Shown: positions 25,227 through 39,800, counted from the first letter of the stretch. The stretch: DNA of 64,000 nucleotides from Paragonimus westermani (GCA_008508345.1 QNGE01000118.1:86034-150033); one strand, 5' to 3'. The notes: generated by a model from the letters alone, not told the origin. A program made the numbers and translations.

Positions 25227-28200
25227 GCCAGTCAAAATCATGGGTTATGGTGAAAAATTTAATCGTCTAGAATAAAAAGTTAATTACGTACACTTCAACC
25301 GTTTTCAATAGTCCGTTTACAGGATTAACATTTAGGTCGCCTATCATCAAACCCCATACAAAACAGTGTTGGATTGCAGTTTCACTGTTGTTAGAGCAGG
25401 TGCCCTCATCTGTGCCGCGACTAGCAGTTGCACTTCGACGACGTTTATAGGAAACATACAAACAATTCACCGCTGACTTCAGATCAAACACGAACAGGTA
25501 AACACTAGTGTACACTCAAACTACTTCATTTTTGGCTGATGAATGGGGTTCAGGTGGTAGAAAGCGCTACCACATTTTAGCTATAGTGGAGGAACTCTCG
25601 GATGTGACTTTTGAGACAGGTCGAAATCTCCACTTTTTTAAACCTGCTGAGCAGCGTTTTAAATTACTTATGGTTAGGCTTTGCGTTGGCTGCCTCAAGT
25701 TGGGAATCACACAGGTAACTTCCGTTTTTTGCACTCAGGTGAGCTTTTCCATTAATCATAGTGAGGGTTGCAATTGGTTAGAGTTTCTTTTTCGTTACAG
25801 ATCGCCAGTATTTCACATCTTTGCCACGTCCGTGATGCGAACTCCTAGTAAGAGATTGTGAGTTGAGCGTTCTTACTATTGCGTCACAGATCTTACGATG
25901 CACCTAATCAAGAGATGTGTCAAAATATTCATCTTGAATCGCCTTTGCTTATTGTTCCGTCTACATGTTTAGTTCAAGAGGACACGCTGAATGTTCTGAT
26001 AACAAAATAGATGAATTGCGATTAACCCTTTTTGCCAAACAAAAATGGGAAAAATCTTACATTTATTATGAAGTGCGCTGTCTACTGATATATAGCAGGA
26101 GATGAACGTCACCAGCATTCCAACGTAGACATTTAGAATAAAATATTAAAATCAAATATGGGCGTAGTCTAACATTCCCTTGCATGTCACTGCCTGGCTA
26201 CCATTTGTTAATTGTTAAGAAGCACTTTGGTAAGGTTATCAACCACTAAAAATAGTGAGGCTTCAAAAATTTGACATTTCTTAGTCAGGAGCATTCGCCA
26301 AAATAGGAAGCGGCAATGTACCAGATAATTTTGTTCACTGATTGTTGTTCACAAGTTATTGTACCAATAACTCTTATTATCAGGTTCGTGTATGCTGCCT
26401 AGTTCTTGTGCCGAACATATGTTCTGTCCGACTAATACACTGTTACGTGTTTCAGTGACACTGCTGCCCTCCTATCACACGGGATTCTGCACACACTTAC
26501 GCAAATGTTCTTTCGATTTGAAGATCAACCATCTTTCAGTTATGACTATATAACTTTTTCTGTAGTTAAGTATAAGTTGACGGCCAAAATATGAGGCACC
26601 ACCAATAGGTTAAATTCCTTCGGCTTAAGACGCTAATAGTTTCTGAGTCCGAGGGATTACACCGACTTCGGTGGCATCGAACTTCCATTTGATTAAATAC
26701 TCTAATCGCTGTGTTATTCGTTGTATGATAAAATCAACGTTTGAAGTTAGCCCTTCTTAGAACTTCTTTTTCTCTACAGTGACCTACTCCAGTTGATATA
26801 TTTGTTCTCCTCTGCCTACCTGGGGAATTTACAAATTGGCCATTTGATTGCAGAGCGGAATTAATCGAGTCTGGTTCTTCCGCGAGGCTGTTGAGTTTAC
26901 AGATTCGCCTTGCTCATGCAAACAGAGTACTCACATTGCTCGTTTAATACGTCGCCGAAGTTTAAGTATTGACAGGCCCACGTGTGTCTTCTATAGACAG
27001 TTCTTCGAACCAAATCGTGTTCTCAGCGACTTATGAGCGTGTTCAGAAGTGGTAGGCAATTGTTGACCTCAAATTTACAAGCAATCCTCAGAACAGGTCG
27101 ACAGCTAATCGGGCATTGCATCAAGTTACCTATAATTATTTTGTATCGACTGCATATAGCGCCATCAGCGTGAGGTCAATAATATGAAAAGTGTGCCATC
27201 TTTTTAGCTAGCTTCTGTTCATTTTTCAGCATAAAAGTCTGATAGTATGGAACCTAGTGAACTTTTTGTGTCTGTTTCAAATAATTGACAGCAGGACTGC
27301 TCAATGGAGACGAACAGTGATATTCTCAGTATAAATCAGAAAAGCACTTGCAATCGGTTCAATCAACCCAAAGAAAATTTCTGATGAATTTGACCGCGTT
27401 GCTAAATGAATGGACTAGTCAAACACGCTGACTGTTTATCCATTTCCCCTAGTTGAATGCCATGAAAAACTCAACCATTTTTGTAGCTGTGGTACTAACG
27501 AGCTAATTCGAAATATTTGCACCTACCAGCTTTCGTGTTTTAATTAGTTCTTCAAAAATGCTACGCAGAAAGACTAAATGAGAGCACAATCGTCCTTAGT
27601 TTTACCTGGATTAGAGAAGATTTAACGGTATGTTTAATCAAGTTTAACTTCAATGCTAAGGCTAAGTGGCTTGCTAACACATCACTGTGTTCGGAAGAAT
27701 ATTTGATGTAAACTGCCTTCTTTGGCCTATTCACAACCGTTATCTTGGCAGCTTCAGTTCTGTTCATCATGCGATGAATATTTCTGATCAGACTGTTTGC
27801 ACAAAAGGTTTCACAATCTAATCCATACTGGGCTGATGGTGCAAACCGGAACACATTCTGCGGGACAATGCACGGTGTGGTGAACTTCATGTGCGACAGG
27901 AGCGAAATCCGTCAGGTTAACCTAATAATCCATAAACCTCTACTGGCTGTACACAGAATGCTGAACTAACTGATTGGAGCGGCCTTCAACCATGACAGTA
28001 AAAATAGCCTTTAGTTTTTAATTGAAGGCAACTAGATGATTTGGGCGAACATATCTAAACATCCAAAGAGTTCTAACACTTGCTTGTTTTATTCTTTCAA
28101 TAACACATAACGCATATTTTCAGGTCACCCAGGACTTCTTTTAACTCCAGTCACAAACACTCTTGTTCGGAATCAGATTCGTGAGGCTACTCCTGGTTGG

Positions 28201-31200
28201 AAAGCTTTCGTGCCAAACTTAATATCCTGCATGCTGTTGATACAGGGCACACGCATTTTTGATACATAACATTGATTGAAAGATTCATGCGGTCGGTCAA
28301 AATATAACCTTGCGGTAACAGTGAATGAATGCTGTGGCCGAAGATTTGACACCAATAAAAAAAACATCCGCAGCATTAGTCCAACTGACCATGTTTTCAA
28401 CCGACTCTGAGGTAACTTTTATTGTGCAGACGACCATCTTTTGTTAAACAAGTGACAGAATGTCAACCAACGAAATGACACTTCTCTGATACAGACAGCA
28501 GTGCTAAAGTGTATCTCAAAGCAACAGTGGTTTTATTTTTTGTATTTCATGAAGTTTTAAAAACTTGGTTTGTATAAGTCCCAACTTGCGGCATCCCTTT
28601 CTAGTTCACGAAGTGTTAATCAGTAACATTTCTGATTTTGTGAATTGCAGTCTTTCTACCAGTGATGTCTCACACCATTTATTTGTGTGTAAATTGGATG
28701 AAAGTTCAGCCAATTCATCTGTGACTTCTAAGCGGTTCACATTATTCGTGCAACATTTTGCAACACTTGGGTGGAGCAACATTTCGTTCGAGGTTGACCT
28801 GTAGTTATTCGTTAGTCAAGCTACTTTTTGGTTGTAGAGGAGATCAATGAAACGGTTACAACCTGCCTGACAATTACTAAAGCTTCACTGCAGCCACTGA
28901 ACAGCTTTTGTTTGAAAACTATGGTTAACCAGCCACTTTCGTTGGGAGCTTGACTACTTTAGAAACTGAGGACATCACGTTATCTACTAGACCCTGAATA
29001 CTACCAGCCCAGTTATTATAGTGCATGTGCGACTGGAACAGACGCCTTTAGACGTAACCTGAATACCTTGCTGTCGAGCACTTGTGGCCACCCTTACGTA
29101 ACAGACTGGCTGGTCCATTCTCAGTTGCCTTCTTCTCCACTTTGGATAGCCAAAAAGACGTCAATTAAACCGTCCATATCTCATAATCCCAACCAATCGG
29201 TTACCAATTACACTACCCATTTCTGACGAAATGAAATTACAGATTATCCTTATTATCACAGTGATAGGTTGACTCGAGTTCGACCTCAGAAAGTGGATGT
29301 TAAGTCATGTGGCGTGTGTGTGGTATGAAAATTAGTCTTGTTACTGTCTGGTCCGTCGTGGTTCTATACATATTAAACTAATCACAGTTCCAACATTCAG
29401 GTGGGTATTCCGACTTCCGTAAAGCATTGTCAGAAAACACGTGAAGTTATTACTATGATATCTGCACTGTGTTGGCAGTTGGAACGGCTTCGAATTGGGA
29501 GGTGTATTACTTTGAAAATTGCACTTGCTCATTTGAAAGCTCTAGTTCTTTATTCGAACACAATAATATCGGCGTACCTTTCGTGATGATTGATTTATTT
29601 TCCAAAAAGGCTTCAGTTCAATATCGCGTTAATTATAATTGATTGGTTGAAAACGTGGATTGGACACTTGATTGTATATCATATTCCCGAGCTGAAGGAC
29701 TGCAGTTAGCTGTGAGTCGCTGATATGCAGTGTGAGATAGAGTGTACAATAATGCGCACAGAGAACGATTTCACGCTGCGAATGGTTGGAAGGTATAAAG
29801 ATTGTTTGAAAGCACAATGTTGAAATGGTTTTCAAAAAATGAATTAATTCAACTGCGTGTAATTGAAGGTAGAATTAGTGGATATAGGTTGTAAAAGCAC
29901 CTGCCCCGCTACATATAGTAAAGTTTTATAGTGTGTTAGGTTTCATGACGTAAAATCCCGATTTTATTTTAACTGTTGCCAAGTGGTTGATCAAAACTGG
30001 TGACTTCGACTATTCGTAAAGATAGACCTTCAACGAACAAACACACCTACCTTGTTTGAAGTTGAGCACTACGTAAAACGGATCGCAGCTGTTGCGTTGA
30101 TTAATAAATTTCAGCCATTCTTATTACATTTATTTAGTAATCATAATAGACTGTCTTAGTTGGCTCAAAATTCAATTCCGACAGAAGAAAACTAACAACC
30201 AAAAAGTCGCATTTGGGTTGCCCTTATCACTTCATAAAAAGGGGCATGGACGAACAACGAATGCTTTGTTTATCCATGAATGACAACGTCTTAAAAGCGA
30301 ATGTTATAAGTCGACAAGTGTTTCGTCCACGGAAATTATTTCAAGTAACATCTTATCATGTAAGCATAGTTAAGCATGATGGATCTTATTGCCGTTCTTA
30401 TAAGGTCCAGATTTAGGCCTTATATTTTCATAGCAAAAACTAAAAGCGAAGAACCCTATGTGAATGGTGACATCATGAAGTTGTCTATAACAAAAAATCG
30501 AACCGGCGGTCTTTTTAGTCTAAATTGGCCAGGCTACCTTGCGAAATTCGGCTACGGCCGATAAAGTCTGAGAACCATGTGGAACCGCTTTTCACCCCAA
30601 ATTTAGTCCATACTATCCGCGTATGTGAGTGAGACGTTTGTTTAATGTTTGGTGAGTGCACTTAACTTTCTTGTTCTATTCAGATTTGCTTCCGGTGTGG
30701 AACCTAAATAAATGATGACAAAATGAAGAAATTGAGTGGCATGGATTATTGGTTCGAATAATAAGGAATCTCTCATTGTTTCATATTAGATGAGCTGGAA
30801 ATAGTTCCGCCAGTTTTCTTAATTCAAAGAGAATTTTCAATGGTGATGAAGACAGAAAATTCGTTTTTAACCGTCTCACTAGAAGGGAACAGAAGTTTCC
30901 AAACAGATTTACAAACTTAAAATAGACCCTTACGAAGCGGTGGTGTATATTTGATATTTCGGCATCTGTAAAGAACCAATCGACGCTGCTTGTTTGTGTC
31001 CAATTTAAACCAAAAAGACCCACCGGTAACACTCATTGTTCAGTTTCCTGACTTTCATTATAGGGCGGTTTCCACCTAATCACTCATCTGATAACTTACT
31101 GTAGTTACTAGGATGACTGCACTGAAACACCAATGTCCGAAACTTCTGCTCGGACGGTTCAGTTCTATCAGCATATAGGAGATCATAGCTGATTAGCGAA

Positions 31201-33031
31201 TAGCACGGTTGTGGGATTCTTTATTGAACAGAGTGACTCTGATCTTTTGCATGCACCTGGTAGTAAAAAAGTTATTCTCACCGATTACGAATTGTGTGCT
31301 GCACAGTATTTGTCAAACAAATTCACTTTTGACTGAAGAAAATGCTACTTAACTTTTTCGAAAAATTCAATCCACTTACGTGGAAGTTATTCACTTTTCA
31401 GGACGACTTTTTAATTGCTATTGTTCAAGCCTTCGACATAAACTACATTTACTGATCACATTATGAACAATAAACTAGAAAACGGCACCTGAACTTTCCC
31501 TTAATAGTTCCGGAGACCACATGAAGTGGGCATTTTGGCTGCACTAAGATTGCGACTTAAGCTGTTAGGTTTTTTGAAGACGCTCGGTTGAATGTGAAAT
31601 TGCGCCTTGTTTGTTATTTCAGTTTATAGGCATGTTGGTGTAACAAGAACTCCAGCTGGCAAACTGAGTTGTTCTTAGATATGACAGTAAAAACCAAGAA
31701 AAACTGAAACGTTATCAAGTGTACTTCTTAAATTGTATATACGAGCATCTCTACAGTCTTTTGGAAGGTTAGGAGTTATACAACAATCAATCTCTGGTAG
31801 AGCGATAATTGATTCAGCAGTCCACGGCAAGATTGGTCATTCTAAAAATATAGTAACAGTGTAAGAATTTTACGATACACAAAAAAGAACTTCGCAACAA
31901 AAGCTACGGAAGCATAGTGTGAGTAATATTATTAAGAGTGAACAATATTAAACGACATAAAATTCACTAACGCTCAAACTGAATCACGATGTTTGTCATA
32001 CATTATTGTCCAAGCACTCGGCATGCATTTTTATGTATTACTGAAGGTATAACATAACCCAATATTATCAGCCTTTCATTTTAGACAAATTGCTCACTCT
32101 TCTTCCTATATTGTTACTAGTGACTGATTATTATTACAAACAGTAGAAACCCGTGGACAATTGTCAGAACCACGTATACCCGCAAATAGCGACGCGGTAT
32201 TATCAATTGATTTAGCGCACTATTTGCTGGGATCGAACATAACGACTAACAGTGCGTAGCAAAGTGACACTGAAAAAACGACCAAGAGTCCGACTAATAC
32301 TATCAAAAACAAATTTGTGGGCTTAAGACAAATGCCGCGTCACTCATTCAGACCACACAAACCATCGGTCCGTGAGGCTGGTTGAGCAAGACGAATAATA
32401 TAATTATGTTAACTAAAAACGATGCTCTGTTTTGCACTACAGTTGTTTTCTCAGAATAAATCTTTTGTTCTGACTTCGAGGAGAGCCACGTAACCCTTCC
32501 AATGTGAAGACTTCATGCTAAAGTATAGAAATACTCGACTTTGTGTAGAAACTTAGAAAACTGCCTAATTGGGTTGCTAACTATAAAAACAGATAGGAAG
32601 TTGATTGCAACAGCAGACATACTCACTTAGTAATCACAACTAGGCAAAACACCCAAACGCGTCAGCCACCACTGTACAACGAATGGATATTTAAAATGTT
32701 GGAATATTTACTAGAATCTTTGTCGGCTACGTGTGGTTATATTTTTATTTTCAAAATTGCAAAAAGTAAAATTCCTCATTACTTAGTTATATGACCGTTT
32801 GTAGAAATACTGAGGTACAGCCTGTTTGTGCTATAAGTTCTTCAAATTACTGTCAATCATATGTTTACTTATAGTTAAACTCGGTGAACTTCCCATCATA
32901 GATCGCTGGATGCATCCCAACAATCAGCGAATTAATCAACGATTGCTACCAAGCAGCCTGTAAAGTATGCCACCGAGTTCATTCCGGATTTTCGTCTCAA
33001 AAACGATGAGTCCGTTTACTGTAAACAACTG
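25227..33031. other. Intergenic stretch downstream of the receptor gene
   Basis: This lies beyond the polyadenylation signal of the minus-strand receptor. Open frames reach 117 codons (25508-25861, plus) and 109 codons (27561-27890, minus) but show no known motif. I looked here for a SAM domain that could be a missing 3' exon of the receptor and saw none among the open frames. Confidence 0.45.
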
Positions 33032-33037
33032 TTTATT
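33032..33037 (-). terminator. Polyadenylation signal AATAAA
   Basis: On the minus strand AATAAA lies about 105 bases after the TGA stop of the Eph-type receptor. It would give a short 3' untranslated region and supports 33143 as the true end of the gene. Confidence 0.55.
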
Positions 33038-33142
33038 TGGGGAGGAGTGCATGTTTCTTTCGAAACAAGTCAACGTAATATAACGCGGGCTTAATACAGT
33101 TCGAAATTGTGGCAGTGCTTGGTGCGGTTGCTGTACAACTTT

Positions 33143-33874
33143 TCATACAAATCCGTTTGTTTTGTCTTCTGAAATATATTTGTGTTTTGAGAACCTCGGT
33201 AGGCTGGAATAACGCTCTTTAAATGTAATCGATTGAGGGTCAACATTGAAGTAAAGGGCGGCACTTGTTAAATTTCTCCCTGGGGGTGACAAATCAACAA
33301 AAAGTGGCGTTCCCATGGGAACAGTATAACCGTTTTGGTGACACTTGGAGAAGGATGAGGTATCCATTTGATTTGGCAACTTTCCTGAAGTTGAACAATT
33401 TAAGCTGTATAGTTTATCTATTCGATCTTCCGCGATCTCGTTACGTTCGAGCCTTGAACATTTCATTCCAGTCCATTCAACGAACATGCGATTACTGGGA
33501 TCTTTTACGTCTGCTTGCCCAATCACGTCGAAATTTTGTGTTCGAAAGTTTTCCTGTATCTCGCTGTCTTCTTTACGTATAGCCTGTAGTCGAACTGTAA
33601 TCTTGGCAAACTCAGGTCTTTTGTCAGCTTCGGATAACCAACACTCAGAAATAATACCAAAAACTTCGGGTGGACAGTGTTCTGGACATGGTAACCGATA
33701 GCCTCTTTCCAGCATGGATATCACTGCTTGGTTTGTCCAGTCCCAATAAGGGCGTTCTCCGTGAGTGAATACCTCCCAGCCGACCACGCCAAACGACCAG
33801 ACGTCACTTGCTATTGTGAATCGACGATACATGACAGCTTCAGGTGCTGTCCATCGTATGGGAACTTTTCCGTT
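33143..33874 (-). CDS. Eph receptor last exon: kinase C-lobe and tail
   Basis: It opens NGKVPIRWTAPEAV and continues with SDVWSFGVVGWEVFTHG, ERPYWDW and CWLSEADKRPEFAKI. The kinase domain ends near RLQAIRKE. A tail of about 143 residues follows and ends KTNGFV at a TGA. The tail shows no SAM helices. It has five tyrosines, including GYTVP (a YxxP pattern) and LYFNV (a YxN pattern), which could serve as docking sites for SH2 proteins; that role is inference. GTATGA overlaps the final codon and stop, so an alternative donor leading to a further 3' exon cannot be excluded. Confidence 0.93.
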   Translation of the reverse strand, partial: NGKVPIRWTAPEAVMYRRFTIASDVWSFGVVGWEVFTHGERPYWDWTNQAVISMLERGYRLPCPEHCPPEVFGIISECWLSEADKRPEFAKITVRLQAIRKEDSEIQENFRTQNFDVIGQADVKDPSNRMFVEWTGMKCSRLERNEIAEDRIDKLYSLNCSTSGKLPNQMDTSSFSKCHQNGYTVPMGTPLFVDLSPPGRNLTSAALYFNVDPQSITFKERYSSLPRFSKHKYISEDKTNGFV

Positions 33875-36800
33875 CTGTGAAGACGGATGAAAAAGTAACG
33901 ATTATACATAGACATACACGTGATTAGGTATATGTAAAAAGGCTTGAGTGCACGGATTTGACAAACCGTTGGCTGCAACTCTAGACACTGCGAAGGTATT
34001 TGCAAACTAAAATTCATTCAAATTTTAACGAAAATTTTCGGAAGGAAACAAATGATATTCAGTTCACAACAAACATTTTAAACGTACTTGACTGGTTAGC
34101 TCATTATCCGTGGATATGAGGTAGAAGAATTAAAAGTACATCCCACCCACCTAAACCCTAAGTCGCAACGAAGAAACATTGATTATCTTGTGTCTGTTGA
34201 CAAAAGATAATGAGACCATGACGGACTAAAACTATCAATCTGAGCTAGGCGTGACCGATTTTCAGCAGGACAACTAAAGACTACAGTTAAGCCACTTTTA
34301 TCTATTGTTATTCTTGTAAAAGTAATTCATATGAGGTTATATTTTGCTTGTGACTTTGTCAGTATTGAATCTAAAGTGATAGCTGAATATTAAATTGTTT
34401 TACGTGTTATACTAGTTAGACTGGCGGGGCAGACAAAAACTACTGATTGTATCTGAAACTTTCTTCTTTCGAACCCCGTTCAACCACTCGGCCCTAAGTG
34501 AAAAGTTTGAACAAGTAATATACGAGTCGTATAGTGTGAATACATTAGCTAGGGCTATAACGCTGACATCTTTATTGTTTGAACTCAGTTCGAACTGACA
34601 ACTTAAAATGAGCTGTGATCATACAACCTAGCGGGGTCTAGAATTACCGTGCACTGACCTCTTTAATGCAGGATTCTGTCAGTCAGTCGTGACAAAATGT
34701 AATTAATATCGTAAAATCCCCCTTAGAATAAACCTATTGGGTTTCATCCTCGTCTACAGGAAATGTGAGGTTGTGTAAAGATGTTACTTATCTCACAGTG
34801 ACTCACAGATAATGTATAAGCATCTTCCACGAACTTTTCCCCAATTTTCCTTGCCAGTCCAAAATCCGAAATTTTGCATGTTCCTTTTGCATTGATCAAG
34901 ATGTTTCGGGCAGCCAAATCCTGTGATGTAAGCAAGTAGTTTCGCCATCGATCTTTTAGTGTCATCATGTATTCTTTGTGCAAATTTGCTCAAAGTTGAA
35001 CTTATTTGGAGCAGCCTGCTTTTCGAAATTTAGTCGAGGAATTAAAAGTCAAACCTCGTGATGACAACCTGCACAATAATTTTTCAAATATCAACTTGTG
35101 AACATACGTGATACACTTTTATGAAGAAACGAATGACACACGAGAAGAGAAACAGGAGAATATTAATGACACCTATACGGGAAGAAAGCTGTTTTCAGGA
35201 CATCAGGATAAATTTATTTCTATCATCTAGACACATCCGGGCTGGGCCATGCGCTGTTTACGGCGGTAGCTGCATTGTGCAAACAAGCTGTGTGTGAACA
35301 CAACAAGACGAAAAGGTATGCTTAACTGATAGCACGTCAACAAATTTCGAGATTTGTTACCTTGTGTATCTGACCAACACAGTGGAGACATCGAGAACCT
35401 TTGCGCCTGGTTTCAGGCACATACTAGCATCAGGAAAGCTGTGCTTTATTCTTTCGCGCAGATCTGGTCTGAACCAAAAATCATGCACGGAGCCCACTCG
35501 CGATGCATGTGACTGCCTAAAATTACAGTAGATGAGTAGCACTCCGGATATTGTGCATGCTCCCGAAAAGTGAAACCCACTAACTTACCAAAAGTGGGAC
35601 ATAATAGTCCCATGTACACGGATGTGGGTATCGAACCTGGTTAGAGAGTTTGTAGTGTTCAAAATTTTGTTGTTGTTGACAATACGTTCCCATTCTATGT
35701 AGGACGCGGATAAAGTGTAATTAAAGATTGATAGGATTCTGAGTAGTCAGGAAGCCGTTTTTCGAATGTGCTTAGATTTAAAACTGTTAATCATTATTAG
35801 TATATATATACGTACCCATCGGTGGCGAAGGTACATTGTAATATATATAAATCTAAGGCAAATCAAGTACTTTGTTGAATACGTTTTAAATTCTATTTGG
35901 GTCCACCTGTATATTGGATGTTTATGGCTAGAAAAGTTAAAATTTCCAGAGAGCCAGATCAACGGATAAAGCACCATAGGACCCTACCCAAAACACTTAG
36001 CTTACCAGCAACACGCACAATGGCAATCTAAAACTATTACGTTAATCTCCTAGTCTGCTGGACCGCTCAGGCGGAGTATTGCTAATAAAAAAGTTGTAGA
36101 AATGAGTAATACACTCTATGACGAGAAGAACACAATATGCTGTACGCACTAAAGCGGACGGTTCTTCGGGCTGATAGCAATTTACGTGTGAAATCGTACA
36201 GGAAAATCTTTTATAAACCCTTGAAAATCATGATCTCATCATGGTTTTTTGAAATTACTGGGTTTGTTTAATAATCTCACCTAGAAGGATCTATGTGAGT
36301 TGCGTCTATCACAAATTTGACCGAGTTATGTGACAAAAACGATTACAAAATGTGAGTTAACCAAGCTTCGAATGCAATTAAATAGGGTTTAATCAAATTA
36401 TCTTCTTTCTCCCAATGATAATCAGATTATTTCCAACACGCCTTTTTTCAGCGATCTTCATACTTACTGTACCTCGGCCTACCACATAATTCTACATGAT
36501 GCTCGACTTACAAGCAAATTACCTGCACAGGTGACTCAAACTGCAATTGCAATCGGGAAGAGGTTTTTGCGCATACATAATGTTGAACATTCTAGTCATA
36601 TTAAGCGCTGACAGCAACCTCAGCGACCAATCGTTCATACTTTTATCCATGTTTCCTATTTGGTCTGTGGAGTTTGAAGAAGGAAATTCTGTAACGTTCT
36701 CCTCCTAGTTAATTCATAATAAGTAGCTCACTTACCCGATGGACATATCCCAAACCAGAAATGTACTTCATGCCTTCACAAATATCAGAAAGCATTTTTA

Positions 36801-39800
36801 ACAGTTCCCGAGAAGGCGCTGTGTTTCCAGGACCCTAAAATAAATAACCAGACAGCAAGTGTCGCAACTTGAGTGTACATAAATAATTCAAAATTGCAGA
36901 AAAGATACAACATGCATGAATTAAATCTGTTTTATACGGCACCCTGCAGAAATCATTGTACAAATTTATTCAGCCGCATTCCAGATAACCCTACTCGTTC
37001 GGAAACAACGGTTTGTGAGTGAGAGAACATTGGTCTTTAACCAGACACCAATATATCTCATATGTAAGCATACAACATTCTGAAACTTCTTGCCACCTGG
37101 TCTAATGCCCTTAACTAAAAAAGGGTGCCAGACCAGAATTGCTCCACCGTAAATCTCTCGATACATATCAACAACCTGAAGCCGTGTTGATCGACTGTCT
37201 ATTCTCAACTGTATTTATCCAGACACAACCTACTGTCAACCAGTTTAACAGTTTTGGACTAGAACTGTTGTCTTCATTTGCAAGCAACCGACGTGTAGGC
37301 AAATGTGAGGTGGTTTTCTGATTGGATTCATATTTCATGTTGTCGTCCGGTGATTTCGTACTGATCTGTTGCAAATTGGAAACAAGTTTTCAAGCACTAT
37401 ATACTTGTTGGTATCAGAAATTACAGCATTACTGAATAAACAAATCAACACAAGTATGTATTATAGTCCTCAAGCGTGACACGTGGATATTTAGCGTGGC
37501 TGTAAAGTGGTGTGAGTAAAAACCGCCGGAAATCTGTACTGGACTGAGAAAATACCAAACGTGTCAGTGAACTGAATAGAATGAAGTGACAATGGATATA
37601 GCGTCAAATTTACACTTGCTGATTATCAGTGCTTGACTCTACATCCATAGTTGTAGACGTCAAGCCTTATAAGTGAAACGTTCAAACCAAACTTACAGGC
37701 TGGATTTTTTCATGAATCACATTCTAGTGAAAAACAATTTTTCTGATATGAACTGGTGAGCTATTAAACCGAAACTTTGATTCTTGGTTACCTAAATCTA
37801 TGAAAGGCCCTTCTGAACCGTTTTCGTAAAACTATCGTTTTTGTATTTTTACAGGTAGGATACATTTCATCATCATGAATGTTGATTGACAAATATGTCA
37901 TTCGGTAAACTGGTTGGCTTTCATTTTTTTCTCTTGTGTTGTGTGTTTTCCATTGCCTGCTGATTAATTGGAGCGCGCTTCTTTACAGTAAACAAAGATA
38001 AACTAACGTAATTTCCAGTTGGACTGCCAGATTCAGAAACATTATCCACTTTCGACTTAACTGGTGTTCACATTCAAGATGTGAAAACAACATTCAACCA
38101 CCTGTGGTTGACCTCCAAATGACCGTCTGAATTCTAAACCTTCACAACCAGATCACGAGATTGCAAATAATGGCGAACAGCTCAAGTGGATCAGACAGGT
38201 TGGCAAACGCGGGCGTCAGGATGATTGTGTACAAAACTGTATGCACAAATCCCCAATATAAGACGGACAGCTCTGTTGAGGTTATAGTGATTGGAAATTA
38301 ACCATTGCCAGTAGATTGTCTTGGATGCACATTGCTTTCGGATCATTCAATCAACCACGCTCATCTAACCACTTTCAGTTGAAAGATGAATCGGACTGTA
38401 CTTTCATTTTCTTGACTTGAATTGAATCGGACGATATGACGGTCATTTAAAGCTTATGGCCTATCGCAAGTGAATGAGCAACGAGCACTGCATTAAGTTA
38501 GTAGAATGTTGAACAGGAACGGGAGGTAAATTCAACTTTTTCTCTCACTATTAGTTGAGAATGGATGTGGGCAAATCTTGTCACTGATTAAGACTGAAGG
38601 TTTCTGCTAAACATTCATTAAAAAGTGTTTTGAACAGATTTATTCAGAAAAATATCACACTTCACACAATAAGAAGATGCACAATTCAACCTGATCATAA
38701 AAGGTTTGAGCATCTTTAAAGCTGCCTAATTGCTATCTGTATATCAGGCTTCGTTGTACATGCCTAACATCCAGGGTTCATTTTTGGTTAATCACCCGCC
38801 CACTTATGTATAACCCTCTGAATATTACTGTTACTAGCCACGCTCAAAAGACGTTGATATACTTAGTTAGTGGCTGTGTTGCTTCAGGAACTGTTAAGTG
38901 CTTGGTGAAGCATCCGCACAAGGAATAACAAATTGTCGTTCAGCGTTTCCAAAGATGGAGTGAGTAACTCGACGACACACTGAAAAGCATTATACGTAAA
39001 TATGTATGCTGTTTATTTCAGGTAAGTAAACTGAAAACTGATAACAGAAGGCATGTCACATTGACCATCCAATCTATTGGATGTTCTCACTGAATGCAGC
39101 GACGAACATAAATGCAACAGTTGAGTTACGCATTCGGCAAATTCAAGTTCTGACGGATACCTGATTTTTGAACAAATCGCAAATATTTCTATGGTAAGAA
39201 TTCACATAAATGTACCGCGACGAACATTTGGAACTTCCTACTAGAAGTGTGGAAAATTGTGATGATTACAGTTTGATGGCAGACTGACTAACGTTAAAGT
39301 GAGAAAAATGCAACCAACCATTAGCACATATACCTACGTTTGACAAACTAGATACACATGCGTTATATTTCTCCAAATATCTAGTAGGAGTTACAAGATG
39401 CGTTAGTATTTTTGACCTGCAAATATCTGTCTAGCGATCCGTTTTCCATGACCTCTGTGATGATCATGCTTGGCTCGGTTGCTGTGATAACACCGATAAG
39501 TTGGATAACATTTGGGTGACTGAACTGTTCCATTACTGCAGCCTCTTTGAGAAAGTCCTGCTGAGTCTTTTCTGGAACACCCGGCCGAAGCATTTTCACA
39601 GCAACAACCCGAATATCATCAAACAATCCGGCGCAGACTTTTCCAAATTCTCCTGTAGTGAATAAATTCAATATAAGGTTTAGATAATCCTTAAGCTTAA
39701 ACATAACTGTCATGTATATATAACAGCACATAGTAGGCAAGGCAAATTATTATCCCACACAATGCATACAGCAATATTTACCAAATAAGAAATGCGATAA

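Noticed and set aside
25508..25861. 117-codon plus-strand open frame
   Set aside because: No motif is recognised, and frames of about 100 codons are expected by chance at this base composition and window length.
30781..31032. Minus-strand frame checked as a possible SAM exon downstream of the receptor
   Set aside because: A short SVDW string aside, it shows no SAM helix pattern and no linking splice sites were supported.
35627..35637. Minus-strand GGTTCGATACC, a near B box
   Set aside because: No A box lies at the right distance, so it is probably a chance match.
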